Positions 53,220 through 62,877 of a DNA stretch of 64,000 nucleotides are shown here, in pieces. A program made the position numbers and the translations under genes. Source of the DNA: Mucilaginibacter sp. (GTDB taxonomy: Bacteria > Bacteroidota > Bacteroidia > Sphingobacteriales > Sphingobacteriaceae); contig JAUCSE010000042.1 in NCBI GenBank assembly GCA_030445275.1, forward strand, positions 94,147 through 158,146. Direction: 5' to 3'. The notes below the pieces were generated by a model. The model was given only the letters and a program-made list of their open reading frames with translations. It did not search any database and had not been told where the DNA came from. The stretch's first letter is position 1; each line of letters begins with the position of its first letter.

Positions 53220-53235
53220 TTAACAAAAATGTTAA
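53220..53235. promoter_or_regulatory. Putative TetR operator 2 (efflux operon)
   Basis: Perfect inverted repeat TTAACA-AAAA-TGTTAA, 74 bp upstream of the adaptor gene. Matches the element upstream of tetR, and a further TTTAACAAAA follows at about 53240. Confidence 0.65.
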
Positions 53236-53308
53236 ACAATTTAACAAAACAATAAAGTAAAACAAATTAATAGAATAATAAAGTCAAACAAATTAGTATA
53301 AAACAATC

Positions 53309-54541
53309 ATGAAAAATAGCATATCGCCCCCAATCAGTACAGCATTTATAATACTGTTACTACTACCCATATTATTCACTGCCTGCCATAGCGGAGCAAA
53401 ACCAGGTGCCGGAGGCCCAGGTGGCCCGGGTGGCCCATCAGGACCAATTCCTTATAAAACTGCCGGGGTGTACTCGGGTCCGGCAACCATGTATTATAGC
53501 TATCCCGCCACTATTCAGGGCGAACAGGATATCGAGATCCGTCCTAAAGTTGATGGTTTTATACAAAATATCTTTGTTGATGAAGGCGCGGTTGTACATA
53601 AAGGGCAGCCCTTGTTTCAACTCAGAAACCCTCAATATGATGCCGCTGTAAGAACGGCCATAGCTAATGTAAAAATAGCAGAGGCAGACGTAAGTACGGC
53701 CGAAATGAATGTGGAGAAGGTAAGGCCGCTGGTGGATAAGAATATCATCAGCGATTACGAACTAAAATCTGATGAATTTACATTGAAGTCAAAAATAGCT
53801 TCCCTGGCTTCTGCCAAGGCAGACCTGGTGAACGCCCAGGTAAATGTGGGTTACACCTATCTCACCAGTCCGGCAGATGGCGTGATCAGTACTATCCCTT
53901 ATAAAGTAGGCAGCCTCATCACCAGCACATCAACCAACCCGCTTACCACCGTTTACAATACAAAAAATATCTACGTGTATTTTTCTTTAAATGAAAAGCA
54001 ACTGCTCGAATTTTCAAGGACAGTAAAAGGCAATACTTTAAAGGATAAGCTGGCTACCATGGCCGATGTATCATTGGTATTAGCCGATGGAACAGCATAT
54101 CCGGAAAAAGGACGGCTTGTAATGGCCAGCGGCTTAATTGCCACAGAAACCGGCTCCGTAAGCTTCAGGGCTAATTTCCCCAACCCACTTGGCTTAATCA
54201 GGAGCGGCAGCAGCGCCACTATTAAAATACCGGTTAATCTGGATGCCGCCATCTTAATACCCCAGAATGCTACTTATGATATGCAGGGTAAAAAGTTTGT
54301 GTATACACTAAGCGATAAAGACAGTACCGTAAATACAGGAGTGCAGCTATCTGATAACCCGATAGGCAATTTATATGTAGTGCAAAGCGGTTTAAAACAA
54401 AGCGACAAAATAGTAATAGAAGGATTAGGCAATTTAAAGCCCGGAATGGCTATAAAACCAATACCCGCCAATGCCGACAGTTTGTATGCTGATGCCAAAA
54501 CACAAACTACAAACAGCGCTAAAAACTCAAATCACAAATAG
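53309..54541 (+). CDS. RND efflux periplasmic adaptor (MFP) lipoprotein
   Basis: A 410-residue membrane-fusion protein of the AcrA/MexA type. The lipobox is LFTAC (Cys26), so it is anchored in the inner membrane by lipid. It is followed by a collagen-like Gly/Pro run (about 30-48, repeated GGP), then the biotinyl-lipoyl/barrel parts (EIRPKVDGFIQNIFVDEGAVVHKGQPLFQL), an alpha-hairpin (about 100-155), and the second half (YTYLTSPADGVISTIPYKVGSL). It bridges the pump and the outer-membrane channel. First gene of the adaptor-pump-channel operon. Confidence 0.95.
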   Translation: MKNSISPPISTAFIILLLLPILFTACHSGAKPGAGGPGGPGGPSGPIPYKTAGVYSGPATMYYSYPATIQGEQDIEIRPKVDGFIQNIFVDEGAVVHKGQPLFQLRNPQYDAAVRTAIANVKIAEADVSTAEMNVEKVRPLVDKNIISDYELKSDEFTLKSKIASLASAKADLVNAQVNVGYTYLTSPADGVISTIPYKVGSLITSTSTNPLTTVYNTKNIYVYFSLNEKQLLEFSRTVKGNTLKDKLATMADVSLVLADGTAYPEKGRLVMASGLIATETGSVSFRANFPNPLGLIRSGSSATIKIPVNLDAAILIPQNATYDMQGKKFVYTLSDKDSTVNTGVQLSDNPIGNLYVVQSGLKQSDKIVIEGLGNLKPGMAIKPIPANADSLYADAKTQTTNSAKNSNHK

Positions 54542-54570
54542 GGCACTGCCTGAATTTAAAAAATATTATC

Positions 54571-57500
54571 ATGCTTAAAATATTCATAGAAAGGCCGGTA
54601 TTATCAACTGTAATATCAGTCATGATTGTGATACTGGGTGTACTGGCCTATCTGGGGCTGCCCGTTTCGCAATACCCGGATATAGCGCCGCCTACGGTTG
54701 TAGTATCAGCAACCTATACTGGGGCCAGCGCTAATGTTATTCAAAGAAACGTCATAGTACCGTTGGAAGAACAAATTAACGGTGTTGACGGAATGACCTA
54801 CATGACATCAAGCGCTACCAATGATGGCAGCGCCACTATAACCGTATACTTTAAACTGGGTACCAACCCTGACATGAACTCGGTAAACGTACAAAACAGG
54901 GTGTCGGTTGCTAGCAACGTATTGCCTGCCGAAGTAACCAAAGCCGGTGTTACTGTTCAGAAACAACAGAGCAGCAACCTACTCATTTTTGCGCTTAAAA
55001 GTGATAACCCGGCATATGATCAAACATTCTTAAATAATTATGCCAATATCAACCTCATCCCCGAGATAAAAAGGATCAGCGGGGTGGGTAGCGTATCAGC
55101 CTTTGGCAGCAAGGACTATTCCATGAGGATATGGCTTAAGCCCGATGTAATGGCCACTTATGGTTTAACACCAACAGATGTAAATAATGCGCTTGCCGAG
55201 CAAAACTTTGATGCAGCTCCGGGTAAATTCGGAGAAAACAGCAACCAGGTATTCCAATATACCATTCAATATACAGGGCGGTTAATTGACACTACCCAGT
55301 TTGGGAACATTGTAATGCGTTCAAACACTGATGGTTCCCTGTTACGGTTAAGGGACATTGCCAGGCTTGAATTGGGGGCACTTACCTACTCATCAAACTT
55401 AAGTACAGATGGTGAACCCTCCACCGTTATTTCGGTGAGCCAGATAGCCGGTTCAAATGCACAAACCATTATTAAAGAAACTATAGCTACGCTTGATAAA
55501 GCTTCGGCATCTTTTCCTAAGGGCGTGAGTTACGTTTCCCTATTAAATGCGAACGACTTTTTAGGCGCTTCTATTGAAAAGGTAATTGAAACCTTAATAG
55601 AAGCCTATATACTTGTTTTCATCGTTGTTTTTATATTCCTGCAGGATTTCCGTTCAACCATTATTCCGGGTGTTTCGGTCTTCGTTTCTATCGTTGGTAC
55701 GTTTGCCTGTCTTAGCCTGTTTGGCTTTACCATTAACCTGCTTACTCTATTTGCAATGGTACTGGCCATAGGTATTGTGGTGGATGATGCCATCGTGGTG
55801 GTCGAGGCGGTACATGCTAAACTTGACGAGGGTTATAAATCAGCACATGACGCTTCTATTGATGCAATGAGCGAACTGGGAGGTACCATAGTAGCAATTA
55901 CTTTAGTAATGGCAGCTGTATTTATCCCGGTATCATTTATAAGCGGCAGCTCGGGTGTATTTTTTAAACAGTTCGGTTTAACCTTAGCTTCTGCAATCAT
56001 TATATCGGCTATCAATGCACTTACGTTAAGTCCGGCATTGTGCGCGTTGTTCCTGAAACCACATGATGAACATGAAACACACAGGAAAAATCTTTTGCAG
56101 CGGTTCTATGCCGCGTTTAATACGGCTTTTGATGCTTTAAAAAACAAGTATCAGGGTTCCATAGCATTTTTAAATCACAGGCGGTGGATAGTTCCGGTAA
56201 TGGTAGTATGTTTCAGCGCTTTGCTGGTGTTCTGTATGAAAACAACGCCAAGCGGATTTGTGCCCAGCGAAGATCAGGGTACCATATTTGGCGATATCAC
56301 GTTGCCGCCAGGTACTTCGCTTGAAAAAACAGCCGCAATAACTGATATTGTTGATAAAATTGCCAGCAGGATTCCTGTGGTTGCACATAGGGCCAAAATT
56401 ACCGGCCAAAGTATTATTAACGGAACAGGCAGCAACTTTTCACTCGTGGTTTTTAAACTTAAACCCTGGGACCAAAGAAAAGGTATTAAAGTTGATGATG
56501 TAATAGGGCAGCTATTTGGAATGACGAAAGATATCAAAGACGCTAAGATCTTGTTTTTTGCCCCTCCTACTGTTCCGGGTTTTGGTAATGCCAACGGATT
56601 TACCATTGAAATGCAGGATAAAACAGGTGGTAGCGTTGCCGATTTTTATAAAGTAACCGGAGGTTTTCTGGGCGCCTTAAATCAGCGGCCCGAAATATTG
56701 TATGGCGCAACTGGTTTTAACCCCAACTACCCACAATACTTAATGTCGGTAAATGTGGCTAAAACAAAACAGGCCGGCATATTGGTCAGCGATCTGATGA
56801 CCGCCATGCAGGGTTACTATGGAGGTATTTACGCATCAAACTTTAATCAGTTTGGCAAACAATACAGGGTAATGATCCAGGCTGATCCAAAATACAGAAG
56901 CAACTCACAGGGACTTAACAATATCTATGTAAAAAATGGATCAGGTACCATGTCCCCTGCTTCAGAATTTATAACACTTACAGCCGTCAACGGACCGCAA
57001 AGCCTATCCCGGTTTAATTTGTTCAACAATATCTCGGTATTAGGAAGCCCTAAACCTGGCTTTAGCAGCGGCGACGCGCTTAAAGCAGTGCAGGAAACCG
57101 CTGCCAAAACCCTGCCCGCAGGTTATACTTTTGACTATTCGGGTTTATCAAGGGAAGAAGTTGGTGCAGGAAGCCAAACCATCTTTATTTACATATTGTG
57201 CGTGGTGTTTGTATTCTTCCTGCTGAGCGCGCTGTATGAAAGCTATATCATCCCGCTTGCCGTATTATTTTCTTTACCTGTAGGGTTGTCTGGAGTTTAT
57301 CTCTTCGCCAAGATAATGGGGATTGACAATAATATCTACATGCAGATATCCGTAGTGATGCTGATTGGCTTACTGGCCAAAAACGCTATCCTGATTGTAC
57401 AATACGCGGTGGCAAGGCGTGCAAAGGGAATGCCTATAATTGAAGCTGCTCTGGAAGCCGCTACAGCTCGTTTACGCCCTATATTAATGACTTCGCTCGC

Positions 57501-57726
57501 CTTTATTTTCGGTCTGATGCCATTGATGTTTTCAACAGGTGTTGGCGCGGCTGGTAACCGGTCAATCGGTACAGGCGCTGTAGGTGGTATGCTGATCGGG
57601 ACGGTTTTCGGTGTATTCGTTATCCCAATATTGTACATCATTTTTCAATCCCTGCAGGAAAAATTTAGCAGCAAAAACAAGCCAAAAGAATCAACAGGCG
57701 GTACTGCCCCTGCAGCGGCACATTAA
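54571..57726 (+). CDS. RND multidrug efflux pump, HAE1 family
   Basis: Inner-membrane proton-driven pump of 1051 residues, AcrB/MexB-like. It begins MLKIFIERPVLSTVISVMIV, with PVSQYPDIAPPTVVV typical of HAE1. Proton-relay Asp pair in GIVVDDAIVVVE (TM4), GFVPSEDQG in the second half, and the terminal helices LLAKNAILIVQYA, ARLRPILMTSLAFIFGLMPL and GTVFGVFVIPILYII. Two large periplasmic loops. Complete, with all the regions expected. Substrates cannot be predicted; the TetR upstream suggests induction by a toxic compound. Confidence 0.97.
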   Translation: MLKIFIERPVLSTVISVMIVILGVLAYLGLPVSQYPDIAPPTVVVSATYTGASANVIQRNVIVPLEEQINGVDGMTYMTSSATNDGSATITVYFKLGTNPDMNSVNVQNRVSVASNVLPAEVTKAGVTVQKQQSSNLLIFALKSDNPAYDQTFLNNYANINLIPEIKRISGVGSVSAFGSKDYSMRIWLKPDVMATYGLTPTDVNNALAEQNFDAAPGKFGENSNQVFQYTIQYTGRLIDTTQFGNIVMRSNTDGSLLRLRDIARLELGALTYSSNLSTDGEPSTVISVSQIAGSNAQTIIKETIATLDKASASFPKGVSYVSLLNANDFLGASIEKVIETLIEAYILVFIVVFIFLQDFRSTIIPGVSVFVSIVGTFACLSLFGFTINLLTLFAMVLAIGIVVDDAIVVVEAVHAKLDEGYKSAHDASIDAMSELGGTIVAITLVMAAVFIPVSFISGSSGVFFKQFGLTLASAIIISAINALTLSPALCALFLKPHDEHETHRKNLLQRFYAAFNTAFDALKNKYQGSIAFLNHRRWIVPVMVVCFSALLVFCMKTTPSGFVPSEDQGTIFGDITLPPGTSLEKTAAITDIVDKIASRIPVVAHRAKITGQSIINGTGSNFSLVVFKLKPWDQRKGIKVDDVIGQLFGMTKDIKDAKILFFAPPTVPGFGNANGFTIEMQDKTGGSVADFYKVTGGFLGALNQRPEILYGATGFNPNYPQYLMSVNVAKTKQAGILVSDLMTAMQGYYGGIYASNFNQFGKQYRVMIQADPKYRSNSQGLNNIYVKNGSGTMSPASEFITLTAVNGPQSLSRFNLFNNISVLGSPKPGFSSGDALKAVQETAAKTLPAGYTFDYSGLSREEVGAGSQTIFIYILCVVFVFFLLSALYESYIIPLAVLFSLPVGLSGVYLFAKIMGIDNNIYMQISVVMLIGLLAKNAILIVQYAVARRAKGMPIIEAALEAATARLRPILMTSLAFIFGLMPLMFSTGVGAAGNRSIGTGAVGGMLIGTVFGVFVIPILYIIFQSLQEKFSSKNKPKESTGGTAPAAAH

Positions 57727-57740
57727 AAAAGATAATAAAG

Positions 57741-59144
57741 ATGTTTATGAACTTAAAATATTTCAGCAGTATTGCCGCAATAGTTGCGGCAACTGCAATA
57801 GTCCTGCCTTCATGTAAATTAAGACAGGCCTATGTGCGCCCCGAGGTTAAAACAGACAGTTTATACCGGGGTGCAAACAACCAGGATACTACCTCTTTGG
57901 CTAATATACCCTGGAAACAAATGTTTACGGACGAAAAACTGCAAGCCTTGCTACAGGAAGGTATCGTTAACAACTATGACCTGAGAATAGCGGTTACCCG
58001 CATTAAGCAAGCCGAAGCAAATCTGCGCCAAAGTAAGGCTGCGTTTCTGCCCACTTTAAGCGTAGAACCGCAGGTTACCCAGCAAAGAACTTCAGGTTCG
58101 CAAGGTGGTTCTTTGGGGATATTTCCTACCCGCATTTATGAATTATCCGGAAGCGCCAGTTGGGAAATTGACCTTTGGGGCAAACTTAAAGGCGCTAATA
58201 AAGCTGCCCTGGCTTCATTGCTAAAAAGTTATGCTTACCAAAGATCTGTACAAACACAGCTGGTTGCTAACATAGCCACTGATTATTATAATTTACTGGC
58301 CTATGATAAACAACTGGCCATAACCAGGCAAACGGTTGAAAGCTACAAAAATGATGTGGAAACCAATCATGCTTTAAAAAAGGCTAATCGTATCAATGAA
58401 GCATCAGTAGCACAAAGTGAGGCCAACAGATACGCGGCCGAAGTTACCATTCCTGATCTGCAGAATAATATCAGTCAAACCGAAAACGCAATTTGTGTTT
58501 TAGTGGGCAGACAGCCCGGGGCCATTCAAAGGAACGCGTTAGAGGTACAGCAGGTAGATACCTTATTACAAACAGGTTTACCTGCACAAATATTAAGCAA
58601 CAGACCTGATGTTCAGGAAGCAGAATACAACATGCGGTATTATTTTGAACAAATTAACGTGGCAAGGGCCTATTTTTATCCTTCGCTTACCATTACCGCG
58701 CAGGGCGGATGGCAATCTGCTACAACCCAAAGCCTGTTTAATTCGGCTTCCTTCTTCGGTAATATTGTTGGTGGTTTAACACAGCCTATCTTTAATCAAG
58801 GTCTTAATAAACAGCGGTTACAGGTGGCAAAAGCTCAGTATGACGAATATGTATTAACCTTTCAGCAAACCGTTTTGAGTGCTGGCCAGGAGGTTTCTAA
58901 TTCACTTTACAGTTACCAGTCGGCAAAAAACAAAAGCACTACCCGTAACCTGCAGCTTGATGCCTGGAAACGGGCGGTAGATTATGACCGCTTGCTGTTG
59001 AAGGGGGGCTTTGTAACCTATACCGATGTACTTACTTCAGAGCAGGGATACTTATCGGCCCAGTTAAGCAGCGTAAACGACAGGCTGCAACAGTTAACTG
59101 CCATAGTTACCCTGTATCAGAACCTGGGTGGTGGCTGGAAGTAA
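57741..59144 (+). CDS. RND efflux outer-membrane channel (OprM/NodT type)
   Basis: Outer-membrane factor of 467 residues, lipid-anchored (lipobox VLPSC, Cys25). Two OEP domains with long helices: PWKQMFTDEKLQALLQEGIVNNYDLRIAVTRIKQAEANLRQSKA and the matching IDLWGKLKGANKAALASLLKS; second half LPAQILSNRPDVQEAEYNMRYYFEQINVARAYFYPSLTITA. The start may also be the ATG two codons on (57747). It completes the tripartite pump with the adaptor and permease just upstream (gap 14 bp). A terminator follows. Confidence 0.95.
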   Translation: MFMNLKYFSSIAAIVAATAIVLPSCKLRQAYVRPEVKTDSLYRGANNQDTTSLANIPWKQMFTDEKLQALLQEGIVNNYDLRIAVTRIKQAEANLRQSKAAFLPTLSVEPQVTQQRTSGSQGGSLGIFPTRIYELSGSASWEIDLWGKLKGANKAALASLLKSYAYQRSVQTQLVANIATDYYNLLAYDKQLAITRQTVESYKNDVETNHALKKANRINEASVAQSEANRYAAEVTIPDLQNNISQTENAICVLVGRQPGAIQRNALEVQQVDTLLQTGLPAQILSNRPDVQEAEYNMRYYFEQINVARAYFYPSLTITAQGGWQSATTQSLFNSASFFGNIVGGLTQPIFNQGLNKQRLQVAKAQYDEYVLTFQQTVLSAGQEVSNSLYSYQSAKNKSTTRNLQLDAWKRAVDYDRLLLKGGFVTYTDVLTSEQGYLSAQLSSVNDRLQQLTAIVTLYQNLGGGWK

Positions 59145-59180
59145 GCATGAAACCGGTACTATTTCACCCTAACCTTTAAA

Positions 59181-59220
59181 CCAAAAGCAGCATCGAACTA
59201 TAGTTAAGTGCTGCTTTTGG
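59181..59220 (+). terminator. Terminator of the efflux operon
   Basis: Twelve-base arms CCAAAAGCAGCA (59181-59192) and TGCTGCTTTTGG (59209-59220) form a perfect stem, 36 bp past the last pump gene. Confidence 0.75.
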
Positions 59221-59262
59221 CTATTTGGTGAGGCATTTTTATAAATATTAAATTAGTATACG

Positions 59263-59715
59263 ATGAAAAAGGATTCAAAAACCATGTATGTACACAGCAG
59301 CAGTTACATTAACCTGTCGGAACAATTGCGATCGGAATTGGAGTTAAAAATTGATACCCTATATTTGCAAAACCGGTTTATGTATTATGCAGATACTGAT
59401 ATCAGCCTTTTTAAAAGCGAAATAAAAAGTGATCATTTGCGCGCTTACATCATTGGAAAACCACAAGATAATTATGCTACATCAGGCAAATTATTACAAG
59501 GGGTTAAAACCTGGTCAAATATGTACTATGACGACAGGCATTCTGTAATCAGTAAATTCAAGATTTACTATAACAGGGTGATATCGCAGAAAAACCTATT
59601 TACAAAAAACAATATAAGCGTTGTTTTTTGTAAATTTTTAATTAATGAACTGCTTGAAATATTAGCCGAATCAAAATGGCAACCATTAATTAACCGCATT
59701 GACGCTAAACTTTAA
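59263..59715 (+). CDS. Hypothetical protein
   Basis: A 150-residue basic, soluble protein with many Tyr, Asn and Lys and lower GC than its neighbours. No signal peptide, membrane helix or motif I recognise. It begins with a predicted helix (SSYINLSEQLRSELELKIDTLYLQNRFMYY) and ends with another (CKFLINELLEILAESKWQPLINRI). It stands alone between the efflux operon terminator and the HtrA-like gene. Confidence 0.6.
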   Translation: MKKDSKTMYVHSSSYINLSEQLRSELELKIDTLYLQNRFMYYADTDISLFKSEIKSDHLRAYIIGKPQDNYATSGKLLQGVKTWSNMYYDDRHSVISKFKIYYNRVISQKNLFTKNNISVVFCKFLINELLEILAESKWQPLINRIDAKL

Positions 59716-59891
59716 TTTAGAATACGATTAGTTAAGCAAACATTCCGCTAACCAGTTCTCTTTGTGCCATTTAGTCTTTAATACTATCTAAAACACGACA
59801 AAATAACAGGGTGATGTTACATCAGCGGGTGTATTTAGCGGTATTATAAAAAGGGAATGTGCTTTGTTGACCAATCAATAAAGGAGATATC

Positions 59892-60815
59892 ATGGATCAC
59901 TATTCAGAGACCATCATAAATGCCGTTGAAAAAGTACAGACAGCGGTAGTAAAGATTGAAATTTATAAAAAAGAAAAAGAACAGGAGGTTTTGGCCGGAA
60001 CGGGGTCTGGTTTTTTATTTTCCTCAGATGGTTATTTATTTACAAATAGCCACGTTGTAAAAGGTTCTGCGAATATTAAAGTAATGCTCCATGATGGCGA
60101 GGTGCAGCAGGCAACACTCATTGGTGAGGATCCGGATACTGATCTGGCCATTTTAAAGATATCAGGGGCCGACTTTACTCCGGCAAAGTTTGGCGACGGG
60201 GATGCGCTGCGTATCGGTCAGTTGGTTATTGCGATAGGTAATCCGCTTGGTTTTCAGCATACAGTAACGGCTGGTGTAGTGAGCGCCTTAGGACGGACTC
60301 TGGAAGGACAAACAGGCCGGATGATGGATAGCATGATACAAACTGATGCAGCCCTAAATCCCGGAAACTCCGGAGGCCCGCTTATTAATGCCGACGGCCA
60401 GGTTGTTGGGGTCAACACCGCCTCAATTCGAGGGGCACAAGGTCTTTGCTTTGCCATCAACATTAATACCGCGAAAGATATAGCCAACCAGTTAATCCGC
60501 TTTGGGAAAGTGAAAAGGGCTTATCTGGGTGTGGTTATGCAGCAAATTAACCTGGTACCCAAACTAAGAACCATCCATCATCTTCAAAACAAACAGGCGC
60601 TCTTTATTTCGGAAGTGGCGGCAGGAAGCCCGGCACAAAAGGCTGGTATTTTGAGCGGCGACATTATTTTTTCATTTAATAACCAACTTATTGAAACATC
60701 CGATAGTTTATTTAAGCAATTAACCGAGGATAAAATTGGTCAATTTCAATATATCGGCATTTTAAGAAATAATTTCAAAACTGAATTCAGGGTTACGCCT
60801 GTACAAAAAAACTAA
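59892..60815 (+). CDS. HtrA/DegP-like serine protease without signal peptide
   Basis: A 307-residue S1C-family protease. Catalytic triad is intact: His54 in TNSHVVKG, Asp84 in DPDTDLAI, Ser160 in NPGNSGGP. One PDZ domain follows (about 205-300: RAYLGVVMQQ, SPAQKAGILSGDIIFSFNNQLI). Unlike DegP/DegS, the N-terminus (MDHYSETIINAVEKVQ) has neither signal peptide nor membrane anchor, so it is predicted cytoplasmic; a SHVV-type domain this close to the start leaves no room for one. An AAGGAG ribosome-binding sequence lies upstream of the ATG. The target is unknown. Confidence 0.9.
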   Translation: MDHYSETIINAVEKVQTAVVKIEIYKKEKEQEVLAGTGSGFLFSSDGYLFTNSHVVKGSANIKVMLHDGEVQQATLIGEDPDTDLAILKISGADFTPAKFGDGDALRIGQLVIAIGNPLGFQHTVTAGVVSALGRTLEGQTGRMMDSMIQTDAALNPGNSGGPLINADGQVVGVNTASIRGAQGLCFAININTAKDIANQLIRFGKVKRAYLGVVMQQINLVPKLRTIHHLQNKQALFISEVAAGSPAQKAGILSGDIIFSFNNQLIETSDSLFKQLTEDKIGQFQYIGILRNNFKTEFRVTPVQKN

Positions 60816-60841
60816 AGGGCAGTGAAAACCGGCCCCTTTTT
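60814..60841 (+). terminator. Terminator after the HtrA-like gene
   Basis: AAAGGG (60814-60819) pairs with CCCTTT (60834-60839) followed by a short T-run. It begins within the stop codon. Loop is AT-rich with an extra GC pair. Confidence 0.55.
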
Positions 60842-60881
60842 AAAGTAATAGCCCACGAAAAAACATTTCTACAAAGAAGGA

Positions 60882-60930
60882 TGTCATGCTGAGTGTTAAA
60901 ATTTCGCGAAACTCTGAAGGAGAAATGACA
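60882..60930. repeat. Short TGTCAT...ATGACA palindrome
   Basis: TGTCATGCTGAGTGTTAAAA and GAAGGAGAAATGACA ends, a hybrid of the words seen in the other interspersed repeat families. It forms a modest hairpin. Confidence 0.6.
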
Positions 60931-60945
60931 TATTTAAGCGGTATG

Positions 60946-60978
60946 AAACTTACGAAATTTTTAAAATTTCGTAAGTTT
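60946..60978. repeat. Perfect 13-bp-arm hairpin
   Basis: AAACTTACGAAAT (60946-60958) mirrored by ATTTCGTAAGTTT (60966-60978), AT-rich loop. Flanked by TTTAAGCG words on both sides. Confidence 0.7.
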
Positions 60979-60999
60979 TTAAGCGTGGATAGCTAACAC

Positions 61000-61073
61000 G
61001 TCATGCTGAGCCCCCGTCGAAACATGGTGGGCAAGCCTCTGCGCTCGACCCTTCGACGGAGCTCAGGGTGACA
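61000..61073. repeat. GTCATGCTGAGC-family repeat (full copy)
   Basis: Arms GTCATGCTGAGCCCCCGTCG and CGACGGAGCTCAGGGTGACA with AACATGGTGGGCAAGCCTCT in the middle. Family of 3934-3982, 23391-23463 and 63338-63382. Confidence 0.8.
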
Positions 61074-61329
61074 GTCCCATTTTTTGGACATTGTTCGTTC
61101 GTTATGTCTTTTTATGGCTATTACTCTTGAAAGGTCTTTTATGTAAAAAACTTAATACAGGGATATAAAACTAATGTCAAAAAACAATGTAGATATTTGC
61201 CAAACACTTGCTATCAAGCTGTTTTACTTGATTATTGGATAAACTGATCGCCTGGCGCAAAAAATTTAACCATTTTTAACTATAATTTGTTTGGTGTTTT
61301 GAGTTTGCTTTCTTTAATTTATAAACTTA

Positions 61330-62805
61330 ATGCTAGCACTGTTATACCCAACCAAAATTTGTAAGCTGTCGTTTATCGGCTTGTTTATATTGTTTTTACC
61401 TGTGGCGCTTTCGGCACAGAATCTTTTTCCCGAAAAAATTGATGTTTGCAGCACCGCAAGCTATTGTATGGACTGCGGCACACCAAAAGCAACAATTGAT
61501 CAGTTTACCCTTGATTATATAAGCGACAGGATCAATCGTAAATACATATTAAAGGATGCCAATGGAACAATAACGTTTCAGGTTTTAGTATCGCCCTCTG
61601 GCTTTAGCTGTGTGCTTAGCCATACCGACGTTACAAAAAATGCGTTAACAGCCGAGCTGATCAGGTACCTGAATGGTAGTTTATGGACACCGGCTATAGA
61701 AAATGGTAAAGCCGTGGCCTCATCTGTAAATGTGATCTTCCGATTTGCCAATGGCGGCATATCAGCCCAGATGCAGCGTTTAGACCTGGCTCAGCTGAAA
61801 CCACCCGGCGATCCTGTTATTTTTAATAAAACAACTGTTTATACTAATCCATCCTTAAAAACTTATGAATTCACAACCTGGACCAGGTATAATTCACCAC
61901 TTCCGGATAACATCGGCCAGTCGTGCGCGGTAGATACAGCTAATGTTTTGTGGTATGCTTCGAACAAAGGATTGACCCGGTTTGATGGAAAAAGCTTTAA
62001 TCCGCTTAATGAGTATAACTCACCGTTTACTTCCGAAACATCTGTGCGGGAAATAACCATCGACAAAAACAATAACAAATGGGTTTGCATTAACAATACG
62101 ATATACAAGTGTACCGATGCCGGCTGGCAGGTATATGATTTTAAAAGATTTATAACGGCAGATGTTACCCACGTATTAAACAGCCGTAACGGTGAGCTTA
62201 TTTTTACCACTAAAAATGGCCTGGTTGTGGTACGAAAGGATAAAGTAGTGGCATTAGATAAAAGAGCGATACCCTTGCTGCCCTCAAACAATATTATTTA
62301 TGCTTATGTGGATAGCAAAAGGCGCTTATGGATAGGTACTTCCAAGGGTACTATCATGATTGACAGAAGCTCCAGTGTCACTACATTTAATACATCTGAT
62401 AACCCTTTAAAAAACATGTCTATTTCTGGTGCAGTAGAAGATGAAAGGGGCAACCTTTACTTCTCGCTGATTGACTGCAATAAAGTTCCGGGCGACAGTG
62501 ATAATGCTAAAGAGGGAATAGCAGTACTGGGCGTTAACAACAGGTGGTTTCATTATAACGATATAAACTCCGGAATGCCCTCAAACCATGTTAATACAAT
62601 GTTGTATGACAAGTTTGAGCATGTTTTGTGGCTAGGCACTGATCAATCGGGCATAGTAAGGTTTAATTTGAATGATGGTTGGGAAAATTATCATAACAAC
62701 AACTCACCAGCACCCGGTTATACAATCAATCAATTGGTACAGGACTCCAAGGGCGTTATTTATGCCACCACAGCCAACGGCCTGCTCAGGATCAGGAAGA
62801 AATAA
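61330..62805 (+). CDS. Exported propeller protein with TonB-C-like domain
   Basis: A 491-residue exported protein; signal peptide ends ALSAQ. The N-terminal part holds a Cys-rich piece (CSTASYCMDCGTP) and a TonB C-terminal-like domain (about 60-140: ISDRINRKYILKDANGTITFQVLVS ... YLNGSLWTPAIENGKAVASSVNVIFRF). The rest is a beta-propeller of two-component-regulator (reg_prop) repeats: VLWYASNKGLTRFDGKSF, KRRLWIGTSKGTIMI, HVLWLGTDQSGIVRFN. These propellers normally form the sensor of hybrid two-component proteins, but here no membrane helix or kinase follows, so it is a free-standing sensor-like protein. Confidence 0.82.
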   Translation: MLALLYPTKICKLSFIGLFILFLPVALSAQNLFPEKIDVCSTASYCMDCGTPKATIDQFTLDYISDRINRKYILKDANGTITFQVLVSPSGFSCVLSHTDVTKNALTAELIRYLNGSLWTPAIENGKAVASSVNVIFRFANGGISAQMQRLDLAQLKPPGDPVIFNKTTVYTNPSLKTYEFTTWTRYNSPLPDNIGQSCAVDTANVLWYASNKGLTRFDGKSFNPLNEYNSPFTSETSVREITIDKNNNKWVCINNTIYKCTDAGWQVYDFKRFITADVTHVLNSRNGELIFTTKNGLVVVRKDKVVALDKRAIPLLPSNNIIYAYVDSKRRLWIGTSKGTIMIDRSSSVTTFNTSDNPLKNMSISGAVEDERGNLYFSLIDCNKVPGDSDNAKEGIAVLGVNNRWFHYNDINSGMPSNHVNTMLYDKFEHVLWLGTDQSGIVRFNLNDGWENYHNNNSPAPGYTINQLVQDSKGVIYATTANGLLRIRKK

Positions 62806-62877
62806 AGGGTTCAGAACTGATTTTAAATTAATCCTTTGTGAAGTACTTTTGTCCTAACTTTTAAGAAAACAACCCCC

